From: Deltaproteobacteria bacterium
GTDB lineage: Bacteria > Desulfobacterota > Desulfobacteria > Desulfobacterales > UBA11574
Direction of reading: 5' to 3'
Assembly (NCBI GenBank): GCA_019313025.1
Contig: JAFDCA010000015.1
Coordinates: forward strand, 1-7,287
Length of the DNA: 7,287 bases
Both the position numbers and the translations under genes were made by a program. Positions 1-5,563 of the stretch are shown in pieces. Within the stretch, counting starts at the first letter, position 1; each line of letters starts with the position of its first letter. Under the pieces are notes generated by a model. It was given only the letters and a program-made list of their open reading frames with translations. It searched no databases and was not told the origin of the DNA.

Positions 1-143
1 CAAACGACTGAACGATATTCTAAAAAGCCATGGACATGTTCTCTTTTACGCGCTTTTGTTTGCGAGTTCTTGCAGATCTCAACGAAATTATCCGGCGGAT
101 GAAACGGAAGGTTATTCTGACCATAGCTATAGGTGTTTTTCAT
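1..143 (-). CDS. partial short ORF running off the left edge, unknown product
   Basis: Read on the minus strand, an ATG at 143-141 opens a frame of 47 codons that is still open at the window edge. It starts MKNTYSYGQNNLPF and continues through HPPDNFVEICKNSQTK and a basic stretch ARKREH. An in-frame TGA lies three codons upstream, so this ATG is the first possible start. There is no well-spaced ribosome binding site; a GGGA abuts the ATG. Most of the ORF overlaps the 80-bp repeat also found at the right end, so it may be the 5' end of a multicopy gene such as a transposase. I do not recognise the family. Plus-strand frames over the same bases are also open (2-211 and 30-164), so the coding strand is not certain, and the repeat could be non-coding. 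Confidence 0.3.
   Translation of the reverse strand, partial: MKNTYSYGQNNLPFHPPDNFVEICKNSQTKARKREHVHGFLEYRSVV
52..131 (+). repeat. left copy of 80-bp inverted repeat
   Basis: This 80-bp segment matches the reverse complement of 7208-7287 at 78 of 80 positions by eye. The first 58 bases, from the outer end, are identical; the two differences are near the inner end (G110 and C122 here). Similarity stops abruptly after base 131. On the outer side 51 more bases precede it, but the partner copy is cut by the window edge, so the full length of the repeat is unknown. No target duplication or IS-type terminal motif can be judged from one boundary. Confidence 0.93.
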
Positions 144-211
144 TCCCGTTCAGGAACATTTTGAAATCACTAAATCCAAGTATCAAAATATTTAAACCAG
201 AAATAAGATAG

Positions 212-435
212 AGAATAAAGGAAACCGCAGATGAACACGAATAAACACCAATGATAATAATAATTTTTTTGACATTTTCTGGGATTTTAATTTTGGTTAT
301 TGGGATTTTTTTGGAATTTGGGGTTTGTTATTTGGAATTTTTACTCAAGCAGCACCCAATATGAAGAAGGATTTTCCATTCCGTTCTCCGAATAGCAAAA
401 AAGTGCGAAACTCGTATGTTCAATCAAAAGGGGTA
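212..435. other. non-coding region with an 11-nt periodic tract and a T/G-rich tract
   Basis: No credible gene is seen here. Bases 228-260 hold three imperfect 11-nt units (CAGATGAACAC, GAATAAACACC, AATGATAATAA). Bases 271-342 are strongly T/G-biased on the plus strand, with GGGATTTT at 281-288 and 302-309 and TTGGAATTT at 311-319 and 332-340. Both tracts look like degenerate intergenic repeat sequence of the sort common in environmental genomes; copies elsewhere cannot be seen from this window. The stretch 343-435 shows nothing I can name. Confidence 0.5.
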
Positions 436-464
436 TTGAAAACTATAAAAAATCGTATTATAAT
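436..464 (+). promoter_or_regulatory. sigma70-type promoter for prfB
   Basis: TTGAAA at 436-441 and a perfect TATAAT at 459-464 are separated by exactly 17 nt, which is close to the full consensus. A start of transcription near 471 would give a leader of about 50 nt before the prfB ATG. The next gene downstream on this strand is prfB, so this is its likely promoter, with the HD-domain gene perhaps co-transcribed. Confidence 0.75.
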
Positions 465-510
465 TCGGATGATTAAATTGTAATCCATGACGTTAAAAAA
501 CATCTGTCAA

Positions 511-516
511 AGGAGG
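511..516 (+). promoter_or_regulatory. strong ribosome binding site of prfB
   Basis: A perfect AGGAGG lies 6 nt before the ATG at 523. It fixes the start of the short zero-frame ORF that leads into the frameshift site, and supports the interpretation that translation starts upstream of the in-frame TGA rather than inside the longer downstream frame. Confidence 0.85.
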
Positions 517-522
517 CAACAT

Positions 523-1621
523 ATGACCATTGAAATTAAAGAAAATATAAAAGCGTTATTTGTAAAATTAGAAAAAATCAGGGACTATCTTTGACCTACC
601 TGCAAAGGAAAAACGGCTTCAGGAAATCGAAAAACAGATTTCCAAAAAACACTTCTGGGACGACCCCGAATCCGGCAAAACACTATTAAAAGAGCGAACA
701 GTCATTTCGAGTATCGTCAGCAAGTTTAATGACCTTAGCAGAGATCTGGAAGAAGGCGAGGTCCTGTTTGAACTCGGAGTCGAGGAATCGGATACGGATA
801 CGATTGATGAAGCCTCCCGTCAGATTCGACATCTGGATAAAAAAATAAAGAAATTTTCCATTGATCTCACGCTTGATGGGGAAGACGATCCAAACAACTC
901 CATCGTATCCATTAACGCCGGAGCTGGAGGAACCGAAGCTCAAGACTGGGCTGAAATACTTTTCAGAATGTATGCACGATGGATTGATCGAAAAGGATTT
1001 AAAATCAATATTCTTGATTTTCAACCTGGCGATGAAGCGGGGATAAAAAGTGTTACCTTCACCGCGTCAGGGAATTATGCTTACGGGTACTTAAAGACGG
1101 AAACCGGTGTGCATCGTCTGGTCAGAATTTCTCCGTTTAATGCCGGCGGTAAAAGGCATACCTCCTTTGCCTCTGTATTTGTTTACCCTGAACTGGACAA
1201 TGAAATCGTGGTCAATATCGAGGATAAGGATCTGCGCGTTGATGTTTATCGAGCCAGCGGTGCCGGCGGACAACATGTCAACAAAACAAGCAGCGCCGTC
1301 CGCATCACGCATCTTCCCACTGGAATTACCGTTCAGTGTCAACAAGAAAAATCGCAGCATAGAAATAAAGATTTGGCCATGAAGGTCTTAAAAGCCAGGC
1401 TGCATCAGCTTGAAAAACAAAAACAGGATGAAAAACACCAGGAAATGCATGCCAGCAAGGAAGAAATCGCCTGGGGGAGTCAAATCCGGTCCTATGTAAT
1501 GCACCCTTACCAAATGGTCAAAGATCACCGTATCGATATGGAAGTGGGCAATATCAACGGTGTTCTTGACGGCGATTTGGATCCCTTTATCGAAGGGGTG
1601 TTATTATCAGACCAATCATAA
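523..1621 (+). CDS. prfB: peptide chain release factor 2 (programmed +1 frameshift)
   Basis: RF2 recognises UGA and UAA stop codons in the ribosomal A site and triggers release of the finished protein. The gene is split over two frames: 23 codons from ATG 523 end at an in-frame TGA (592-594), and a +1 shift at CTT (589-591) joins them to GAC (593) and a further 342 codons ending at TAA 1619-1621. The joined product is 365 residues, the same as E. coli RF2. Two class I signatures are present: the stop-codon-reading tripeptide SPF at about residues 203-205, which marks RF2 rather than RF1, and the GGQ peptidyl-transfer motif at 248-250 in GAGGQHVNKT. The residue before SGAGGQ is Ala, where E. 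coli K-12 carries the less usual Thr. An N-terminal coiled region (FWDDP near residue 45) is typical. The HD-domain gene follows after 76 nt. Identity is essentially certain. Confidence 0.97.
581..595 (+). promoter_or_regulatory. prfB: prfB programmed +1 frameshift site
   Basis: The bases GGGACTATCTTTGAC hold the canonical slip site CTT TGA C. The P-site tRNA re-pairs from CUU to UUU when decoding of UGA is slow, so low RF2 raises RF2 synthesis. In E. coli an internal Shine-Dalgarno-like AGGGGG sits 3 nt before CUU. Here the equivalent position reads AGGGAC (580-585), giving a shorter match to the 16S tail. Frame continuity before and after the shift, and the final length of 365 residues, support function. 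Confidence 0.93.
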
Positions 1622-1697
1622 GAGGCCTCATCTTCAGATTTTCGATTGATGCTTTAAAATCAAAATACTAATGACCTATGATTCTTAAATTCAACTT

Positions 1698-2279
1698 ATG
1701 AATCCACTTGATATTATAGCCGAATTTTATAAACCGGGATCCACGTCCTTTCAAGTTCTTGTAAAACACGGGCAACAGGTGGCAAAAAAAGCCATTGATG
1801 TTGCCAAAAGGGTCCCTTATCTTAAGCCAAATCTTAATTTTATACATGAAGCCGCCATGCTGCATGATGTTGGTATTTTTGAAACCAATGCGCCTGAACT
1901 TGGATGCTCAGGAAAACATCCATACGTCTGTCATGGTTATCTGGGAAGAAAAATTCTGGAAAAGAAAGGCTTGTCGCAACATGCTCTTGTCTGCGAACGT
2001 CATGTAGGTATCGGCATCACCGCTGAAGAAATAAAATTCAACAATCTTCCATTACCCCAAAGGGATATGATTCCAATGTCTATTGAAGAACAGATCATCT
2101 GTTTTGCTGACAAATTTTTTTCTAAAAACGCTGGAAGGGATAGAGGTGAAAAATCAGTGGAAAATATCCTAAACACACTTCGAAGGTATGGTCCTGAGAG
2201 AGTAACACGTTTTCAAAAATGGATGCAGTTATTCGAAAACAATGGACAAAAAACCAATCCTACTGTGTTACAAATTTAG
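1698..2279 (+). CDS. HD-domain (HDIG-type) phosphohydrolase, substrate unknown
   Basis: This 193-residue soluble protein carries the residue pattern of the HD metal-dependent phosphohydrolase superfamily: H24, the HD pair H56-D57 within MLHDVGIFET, then H79, H102 (CERHVGIG) and D138 (ICFADKFFSK). These residues would bind one or two divalent metals. Such proteins hydrolyse nucleotides or other phosphoesters; nothing in the sequence identifies the substrate. No signal peptide, transmembrane segment or extra domain is visible. The C-terminal part (about 145-193) is helical and basic. ATG 1698 is the first start after an in-frame TAA at 1686, but no clear ribosome binding site precedes it. It lies 76 nt after prfB and may be read from the prfB promoter. 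Its last 4 bases overlap the end of moaB on the other strand. Confidence 0.85.
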   Translation: MNPLDIIAEFYKPGSTSFQVLVKHGQQVAKKAIDVAKRVPYLKPNLNFIHEAAMLHDVGIFETNAPELGCSGKHPYVCHGYLGRKILEKKGLSQHALVCERHVGIGITAEEIKFNNLPLPQRDMIPMSIEEQIICFADKFFSKNAGRDRGEKSVENILNTLRRYGPERVTRFQKWMQLFENNGQKTNPTVLQI

Positions 2280-2797
2280 TCTTCATGAACATGCTTAACT
2301 ATATGGCCAAGCTCAGGAAAAATTAGGAATTTACAGGCGAGTTTACAGGCCTTGAGACTGCCGGGAATACAAAAAAGAACGGTTTTTCCAATCAGACCGG
2401 CCGTTGCACGGGACAGAAGAGCGGCGGAATCAATCTGCTCAAAACTTAGCTGGGCAAAAAGGGGTCCAAAAGCCGTAAGCTCTTTTGTCAAAAGTGGACG
2501 GACGGCTTCAATGGTTACATCTTTGCTGCTGATGCCTGTACCGCCGGTCATCAAGACAACCTGAGTATCGCCATCGTTGGTAAGCTTACGAATTGTTTCG
2601 GTGATGGCCTCTGCATCATCAGGAACAACCCGATGTGTGACAACGTCATGCCCCTCCTTCTTGGCTCTTTTGCTGATCCATCGGCCACTTTTATCATCCG
2701 AAAGCGAGCGGGTACTCGAAACAGAAACAATGCCGATGCTAACTTTTTTCGGCGCCACTGCTTTGTGTTTTTTGATACCCATTATATCCTTACTCAT
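2276..2797 (-). CDS. moaB: MoaB/MogA-family molybdenum cofactor protein
   Basis: The family binds molybdopterin and, in MogA, activates it by adenylylation before molybdenum insertion by MoeA. The 173-residue product shows the fold's marks in order: the first strand KVSIGIVSVSSTRS (18-31), the VLMTGGTGISSKDVT segment with TGGTG at 84-88 and D93, and the PGS loop at 145-147. Length and order fit MoaB. ATG 2797 overlaps the pyrR stop as ATGA, suggesting translational coupling. A second in-frame ATG at 2782-2780 (residue 6) has AAGGA a few bases upstream and could be the real start, removing five residues. The two codons for the stop here and in the HD gene overlap convergently at 2276-2279. MoaB versus MogA cannot be settled by eye. 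Confidence 0.9.
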   Translation of the reverse strand: MSKDIMGIKKHKAVAPKKVSIGIVSVSSTRSLSDDKSGRWISKRAKKEGHDVVTHRVVPDDAEAITETIRKLTNDGDTQVVLMTGGTGISSKDVTIEAVRPLLTKELTAFGPLFAQLSFEQIDSAALLSRATAGLIGKTVLFCIPGSLKACKLACKFLIFPELGHIVKHVHED

Positions 2798-3324
2798 TCA
2801 ATGACAACCTTATCCTCTCCATCATGTTCTTTTAACAATACGTTCACGGTTTCCGACCGTTTTGTTTCAACGAATTCCCCAACATAGTTTGCCTGAATCG
2901 GAAGCTCCCTGTGACCGCGATCTACCAGAACAGCAAGTTCTATACGATCGGGTCGTCCAAAATCTATGACAGCATCCATGGCTGAACGAACTGTTCGACC
3001 GGTAAATAAAACATCATCAACCAAAATAATCTGCCTTTCATCCAATGAAAAGGAAATATTCGTCGTCTTTACCACTGGATTGGTACCAATCCGAGTCCAA
3101 TCATCTCTGTAAAGTGTAATGTCCATCTTTCCGCATGGGATCTCAATCCCTTCGATATCTTGGATTAGAAACTTAATCCGTTCTGCCAAATAAACCCCCC
3201 GGGTTTGAATCCCGATCAAGGCTAAATTTTTAATTTCTTTGTGAACTTCAAGGATCTCATGGGTTATTCTGGTCAGTTTACGATGTATATCCGATGCATC
3301 TAAAATGATCGCATTTCTGTTCAT
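2794..3324 (-). CDS. pyrR: PyrR: pyrimidine operon regulator / uracil phosphoribosyltransferase
   Basis: PyrR is a type I phosphoribosyltransferase fold protein. In Firmicutes it binds pyr mRNA in response to UMP and PRPP, and it also converts uracil plus PRPP to UMP. The 176-residue product contains IQTRG (39-43), DITLYRDD (68-75), the PRPP loop ILVDDVLFTGRT (100-111) and DRGHRELP (135-142), all characteristic of PyrR rather than Upp. The frame is open to 3369, but I chose ATG 3324 because GGAG lies 7 nt upstream and the product then starts like the family and has its usual length; the extra 15 upstream codons look unrelated. moaB follows with an ATGA overlap. No pyrimidine biosynthesis gene is near, so a salvage role or regulation in trans are both possible. 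Confidence 0.95.
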   Translation of the reverse strand: MNRNAIILDASDIHRKLTRITHEILEVHKEIKNLALIGIQTRGVYLAERIKFLIQDIEGIEIPCGKMDITLYRDDWTRIGTNPVVKTTNISFSLDERQIILVDDVLFTGRTVRSAMDAVIDFGRPDRIELAVLVDRGHRELPIQANYVGEFVETKRSETVNVLLKEHDGEDKVVIE

Positions 3325-3331
3325 TGTGCAA

Positions 3332-3335
3332 CTCC
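3332..3335 (-). promoter_or_regulatory. ribosome binding site fixing the pyrR start
   Basis: On the minus strand GGAG (within TTGGAGTT) lies 7 nt before ATG 3324. No comparable site precedes the upstream in-frame ATG at 3369, so the shorter PyrR is preferred. Confidence 0.7.
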
Positions 3336-3387
3336 AATTACAGGTAAAATTAACAGAAGCCGACGACAAATATTCGATGGCTTAATT

Positions 3388-3415
3388 TTTATATCATTCT
3401 CAACTATAAGATCAA
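3388..3415 (-). promoter_or_regulatory. candidate promoter of pyrR-moaB
   Basis: On the minus strand TTGATC (3415-3410) and TATAAA (3393-3388) are spaced by 16 nt. They match 4/6 and 5/6 of the sigma70 elements. Transcription would start near 3381 and leave a leader of about 57 nt. The region is AT-rich, so chance matches are likely. Confidence 0.4.
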
Positions 3416-3473
3416 GATTAATATAACATTTTATATAAGAGATCCCGTGAAGCTTTTGGAAATGATCTTGATT

Positions 3474-3501
3474 TTGAGTGATAATTTTTTTATTGTATAA
3501 A
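3474..3501 (+). promoter_or_regulatory. candidate promoter of mobA
   Basis: TTGAGT at 3474-3479 and TATAAA at 3496-3501 are spaced by 16 nt and point toward mobA, giving a leader of about 110 nt. It would be divergent from the pyrR promoter candidate about 60 nt away. AT-rich surroundings keep confidence low. Confidence 0.3.
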
Positions 3502-3618
3502 AATATCATTCAAAATTATTAGGGCGTGTTAATTGTCGCTGCGATCTCTTTGATGGCGATATAGATCCTTCCACAGCAGTGTGATTCGATATCTATGGAT
3601 GTTTTAAACTTATAAATC

Positions 3619-4236
3619 ATGAAAAACAAATTTACGGGCGTGATATTGGCCGGTGGAAAAAATTCCCGTTTTTCCGGAAAGAACAAGGCATTGATTCATA
3701 TTGGCGGAAAACGCATTCTTGACCGAATCTATGACGTTTTTACCATTTTGTTTGATAAAATTATTTTGGTAACCAATGATCCGGTTCAATATATGGGATG
3801 GGATTTAAATATTGTCACTGACATTTTTCACATTCGAAGTTCCTTGACAGGGATACACACCGGTTTATTCTATATCACCACGCCATATGCTTTTTTCGCG
3901 GCCTGTGACATTCCTTTTCTCAAAAAAGAATTGGTGGAAACCCTCCTCGATAGTGTTGAACCAAACATAGACATCGTTATTCCTGAAACTTCCAAAGGAA
4001 TTGAACCGCTTTGTTCTGTTTACTCAAAACGATGTTTTAAACCCATACAAGAACAACTTGAAAAAAAATCTCTCAAAATTCAACGGATGTTCCAAAAGGT
4101 TCGCGTTAAAAAAATTCCTGAAGATATGTTACGTACGATTGATCCGGATTTGCTTTCTTTTTTTAATATTAACACACCGGACGATTTGGTCAGGGCCAAA
4201 CAAACTGCAACTAAGCTGAGCGTTTCAAATTTTTGA
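3619..4236 (+). CDS. mobA: molybdenum cofactor guanylyltransferase MobA
   Basis: MobA transfers GMP from GTP to molybdenum-molybdopterin, giving the guanine dinucleotide cofactor of DMSO-reductase-family enzymes. The 205-residue protein begins with the nucleotidyltransferase signature GVILAGGKNSRFSGKNKAL (LAGG at 10-13, with K21 and K23 in the usual basic positions). It then has SSLTG (74-78), AACDIP (95-99, the metal-binding D-x-P, usually DMP) and the C-terminal NINTPDDL (183-190), typical of MobA. Length is close to the family norm. ATG 3619 is the first start after an in-frame TAA at 3613, but no Shine-Dalgarno sequence precedes it, so initiation may be weak or use another mechanism. A hairpin with a T-run lies about 100 nt after the stop. 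Related MobA-like enzymes such as MocA (CTP) are less likely given the neighbours, but base specificity is not proven by eye. Confidence 0.9.
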   Translation: MKNKFTGVILAGGKNSRFSGKNKALIHIGGKRILDRIYDVFTILFDKIILVTNDPVQYMGWDLNIVTDIFHIRSSLTGIHTGLFYITTPYAFFAACDIPFLKKELVETLLDSVEPNIDIVIPETSKGIEPLCSVYSKRCFKPIQEQLEKKSLKIQRMFQKVRVKKIPEDMLRTIDPDLLSFFNINTPDDLVRAKQTATKLSVSNF

Positions 4237-4318
4237 AATGATTAATATAACCATATTTTTAAAGTATTTTGGCATTTTACATTTCAAAAATTTGGAACCC
4301 TACGGGATTTCCAATTTC

Positions 4319-4392
4319 ACCGCATCTACTGCGTCAGGTGCCGTTTTGCATAGACGACTATAGCGAAACGACATCTTTTTTGTATCTGCGGT
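4319..4392 (+). other. 74-nt imperfect palindrome, candidate structured leader or dispersed element
   Basis: Outer arms ACCGCATCTAC (4319-4329) and GTATCTGCGGT (4382-4392) are complementary except for a central two-base mismatch. They enclose a 15-pair inner hairpin (4338-4374). The 5' outer arm can instead form a small hairpin of its own, CGCA/TGCG at 4321-4333, so the outer stem is mutually exclusive with a local alternative. It lies between mobA and the moaE-like/moaC pair. It could be a regulatory leader, a terminator for mobA, or a copy of a dispersed palindromic repeat; the sequence alone cannot choose. I could not fit it to the Moco riboswitch consensus from memory. Confidence 0.6.
4336..4381 (+). 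terminator. hairpin plus T-run, probable intrinsic terminator after mobA
   Basis: Arms 4338-4353 and 4358-4374 close a four-base loop (ACGA). Fifteen of 16 positions pair, two of them G-U, with one mismatch (C4341/A4371) and one bulged A4362. G4337-C4375 and A4336-T4376 extend the stem, and T4376-4381 gives a six-base T-run directly after it. It sits 100 nt past the mobA stop and about 60 nt before the next start, so it may end the mobA transcript or attenuate the downstream pair. Confidence 0.55.
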
Positions 4393-4432
4393 AAACTTGA
4401 AAATCGCTCAACATAGTGAAACCTATTTAACC

Positions 4433-4438
4433 GAGGTG
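4433..4438 (+). promoter_or_regulatory. ribosome binding site supporting a TTG start
   Basis: GAGGTG ends 5 nt before TTG 4444, the right distance for that codon. The next in-frame ATG (4459) would be about 20 nt away, too far for this site. Confidence 0.75.
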
Positions 4439-4443
4439 TCATA

Positions 4444-4809
4444 TTGAATTTACTTCGAATGATCGACACCATTAAAAAACACCCTCACTATCACCGGGCG
4501 GGAATGATCCTGTGCCATAACGGAATCGTCCGTGGTACATCGCGTAGCGGACGTAAGGTTTCAGGCCTAACGATTTCCGTCGATTATAACAACTTGCGTC
4601 ATGTCATTGAAACATATAAACAAAAGCCCGGAATAATAGAAATACTCGTTGAAATTGCCGATAACAGACACCTGACTGTAGGCGATGACATCATGTTCCT
4701 GGTTGTTGCCGGCGATATTCGAGAAAATGTTATTTCCGTATTGAATAATACACTGAATGCTATTAAAACCAGCGTTACGAGTAAAACAGAATATTTCATG
4801 CCGATATGA
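4444..4809 (+). CDS. moaE: MoaE-like protein (molybdopterin synthase large-subunit family), short form
   Basis: MoaE pairs with MoaD-thiocarboxylate to put two sulfurs into cyclic pyranopterin monophosphate. This 121-residue product follows the MoaE layout: HRAGMILCHNGIVRGTSRSGRKV (17-39, compare the AGAxxxFxGxVRxxxxGRxV of MoaE), EILVEIADNRHLTVGDDIMFLVVAG (66-90, compare HRxGxLxVGExxVxVxVxS), then R93 and the lysines K108 and K114 near the positions of the two conserved MoaE lysines. Departures are clear. The H-R pair of MoaE reads I-R here, the W-K-x-E ending is absent, and the chain stops about 25-30 residues before a typical MoaE. TTG 4444 is chosen from the GAGGTG site. The stop overlaps the first possible moaC ATG as ATGA. 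Membership of the family is likely; catalytic activity is uncertain, and no moaD is in the window. Confidence 0.65.
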   Translation: MNLLRMIDTIKKHPHYHRAGMILCHNGIVRGTSRSGRKVSGLTISVDYNNLRHVIETYKQKPGIIEILVEIADNRHLTVGDDIMFLVVAGDIRENVISVLNNTLNAIKTSVTSKTEYFMPI

Positions 4810-4812
4810 GGA
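4808..4812 (+). promoter_or_regulatory. ribosome binding site deciding the moaC start
   Basis: GAGGA lies 8 nt before ATG 4821, inside the end of the moaE-like gene. It lies after the alternative ATG at 4806 and cannot serve that one, so 4821 is the preferred start. Confidence 0.75.
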
Positions 4813-4820
4813 TTTTTTCT

Positions 4821-5300
4821 ATGTCTGAATTCAGTCACATGGACAAGCAAGGACGCGTGAGGATGGTCGATGTCACTGAAAAAGAACCGACCCTGCGTGT
4901 TGCGGTGGCCCAAGGGATTGTTTCCATGAATCCGGACACTTTTGATAAAATAATGAACCAAACCGTACAAAAAGGAAACGTCCTTGAAACCGCACGAATC
5001 GCCGGTATCCTGGCTGCAAAAAAAACTTCGGAACTGATTCCCATGTGCCATCCCTTGAACCTCACACATATAGCAATCGACTTTTTCCCGGACAAAACAA
5101 AAAGTACCATAAAAATAGAAGTAACGGTCCGTATTATCGATCAGACAGGCGTTGAAATGGAGGCTCTGACTGCCGTATCCATCGCCGGATTGACCATTTA
5201 TGATATGTGCAAATCTTACGACCGAAAAATAATCATATCTGACATATGTCTAATTGAAAAATCAGGAGGGAAAAGCGATGTTTTTATAAGAAAAGAGTGA
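4821..5300 (+). CDS. moaC: cyclic pyranopterin monophosphate synthase MoaC
   Basis: MoaC converts the MoaA product 3',8-cyclo-7,8-dihydro-GTP to cyclic pyranopterin monophosphate, the first stable molybdopterin precursor. The 159-residue product is nearly co-linear with E. coli MoaC (161 residues). It shows MVDVTEKEPTLRVAVA (15-30), KGNVLETARIAGILAAKKT (51-69), ELIPMCHPL (71-79) and GVEMEALTAVSIAGLTIYD (110-128), with K51, H77, E112, E114, D128 and K131 at the positions known for the active site of the E. coli enzyme. The frame is open from ATG 4806, overlapping the moaE-like stop as ATGA, but GAGGA placed 8 nt before ATG 4821 and the family N-terminus favour 4821. No moaA is present, so the GTP cyclase must be encoded elsewhere. 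No convincing terminator follows. Confidence 0.96.
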   Translation: MSEFSHMDKQGRVRMVDVTEKEPTLRVAVAQGIVSMNPDTFDKIMNQTVQKGNVLETARIAGILAAKKTSELIPMCHPLNLTHIAIDFFPDKTKSTIKIEVTVRIIDQTGVEMEALTAVSIAGLTIYDMCKSYDRKIIISDICLIEKSGGKSDVFIRKE

Positions 5301-5482
5301 TGATTTATATCTATTGAAAATACATGACGATGAATCTTCGCTGCCAACATAACAACATAACATTTTAGCCCGTGGCCATCTTTAAGTGAGAATTTTTGTT
5401 CAAGATCAAGACATGCGAAAAAAATAACCGCAGGCATATATCGAATATTCCAAGGATTGTTTTTTAAGCATAACTCAGAGAC

Positions 5483-5508
5483 TTGTCCGCATCCGGCGGA
5501 TTGGACAA
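5483..5508. other. small hairpin without T-run in the moaC-mltA intergenic region
   Basis: TTGTCC (5483-5488) pairs with GGACAA (5503-5508). Inside it ATCC/GGAT pairs around a three-base centre (5491-5501), with a small internal loop. Neither strand has a T-run after it, so it is not a standard terminator. A 10-bp perfect palindrome AATGGCCATT follows at 5509-5518. The rest of 5301-5563 shows nothing I can assign. Confidence 0.4.
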
Positions 5509-5563
5509 AATGGCCATTAATTGATGACCACTGACAAGATCTGTATTCAGAAAGGTTAATATT

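Noticed and set aside
90..100. ATCCGGCGGAT occurs in both end repeats and again at 5491-5501.
   Set aside because: Sequence around the 5491 copy is unrelated, and an 11-base match with a self-complementary core is weak evidence for a shared element.
2..211. Plus-strand open frame over the left repeat, with CRS and YRCF segments faintly like the C-terminus of formylglycine-generating-enzyme or DGR target domains.
   Set aside because: The likeness is only a few residues, key pattern residues are missing, and no reverse transcriptase or template repeat is in the window.
3325..3369. Longer PyrR starting at ATG 3369.
   Set aside because: The extra 15 residues do not look like PyrR and have no ribosome binding site, while ATG 3324 has GGAG at 7 nt and gives the family length.
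3441..3454. Plus-strand GATCCCGTGAAGCT resembles the PyrR-binding loop consensus (12 of 14 positions) close to pyrR.
   Set aside because: It is on the strand opposite to pyrR, upstream of mobA. The two mismatches break the base pair closing the loop, and no stem supports it. Probably chance.
4223..4238. TTTCAAA/TTTGAAA inverted repeat over the mobA stop codon as a terminator.
   Set aside because: It is very AT-rich, has a two-base loop and no T-run afterwards; the hairpin at 4336-4381 is a much better candidate.
5216..5437. Minus-strand open frame of 73 codons across the end of moaC.
   Set aside because: It overlaps the certain moaC coding region, has no motif, and looks like a chance frame in AT-rich sequence.
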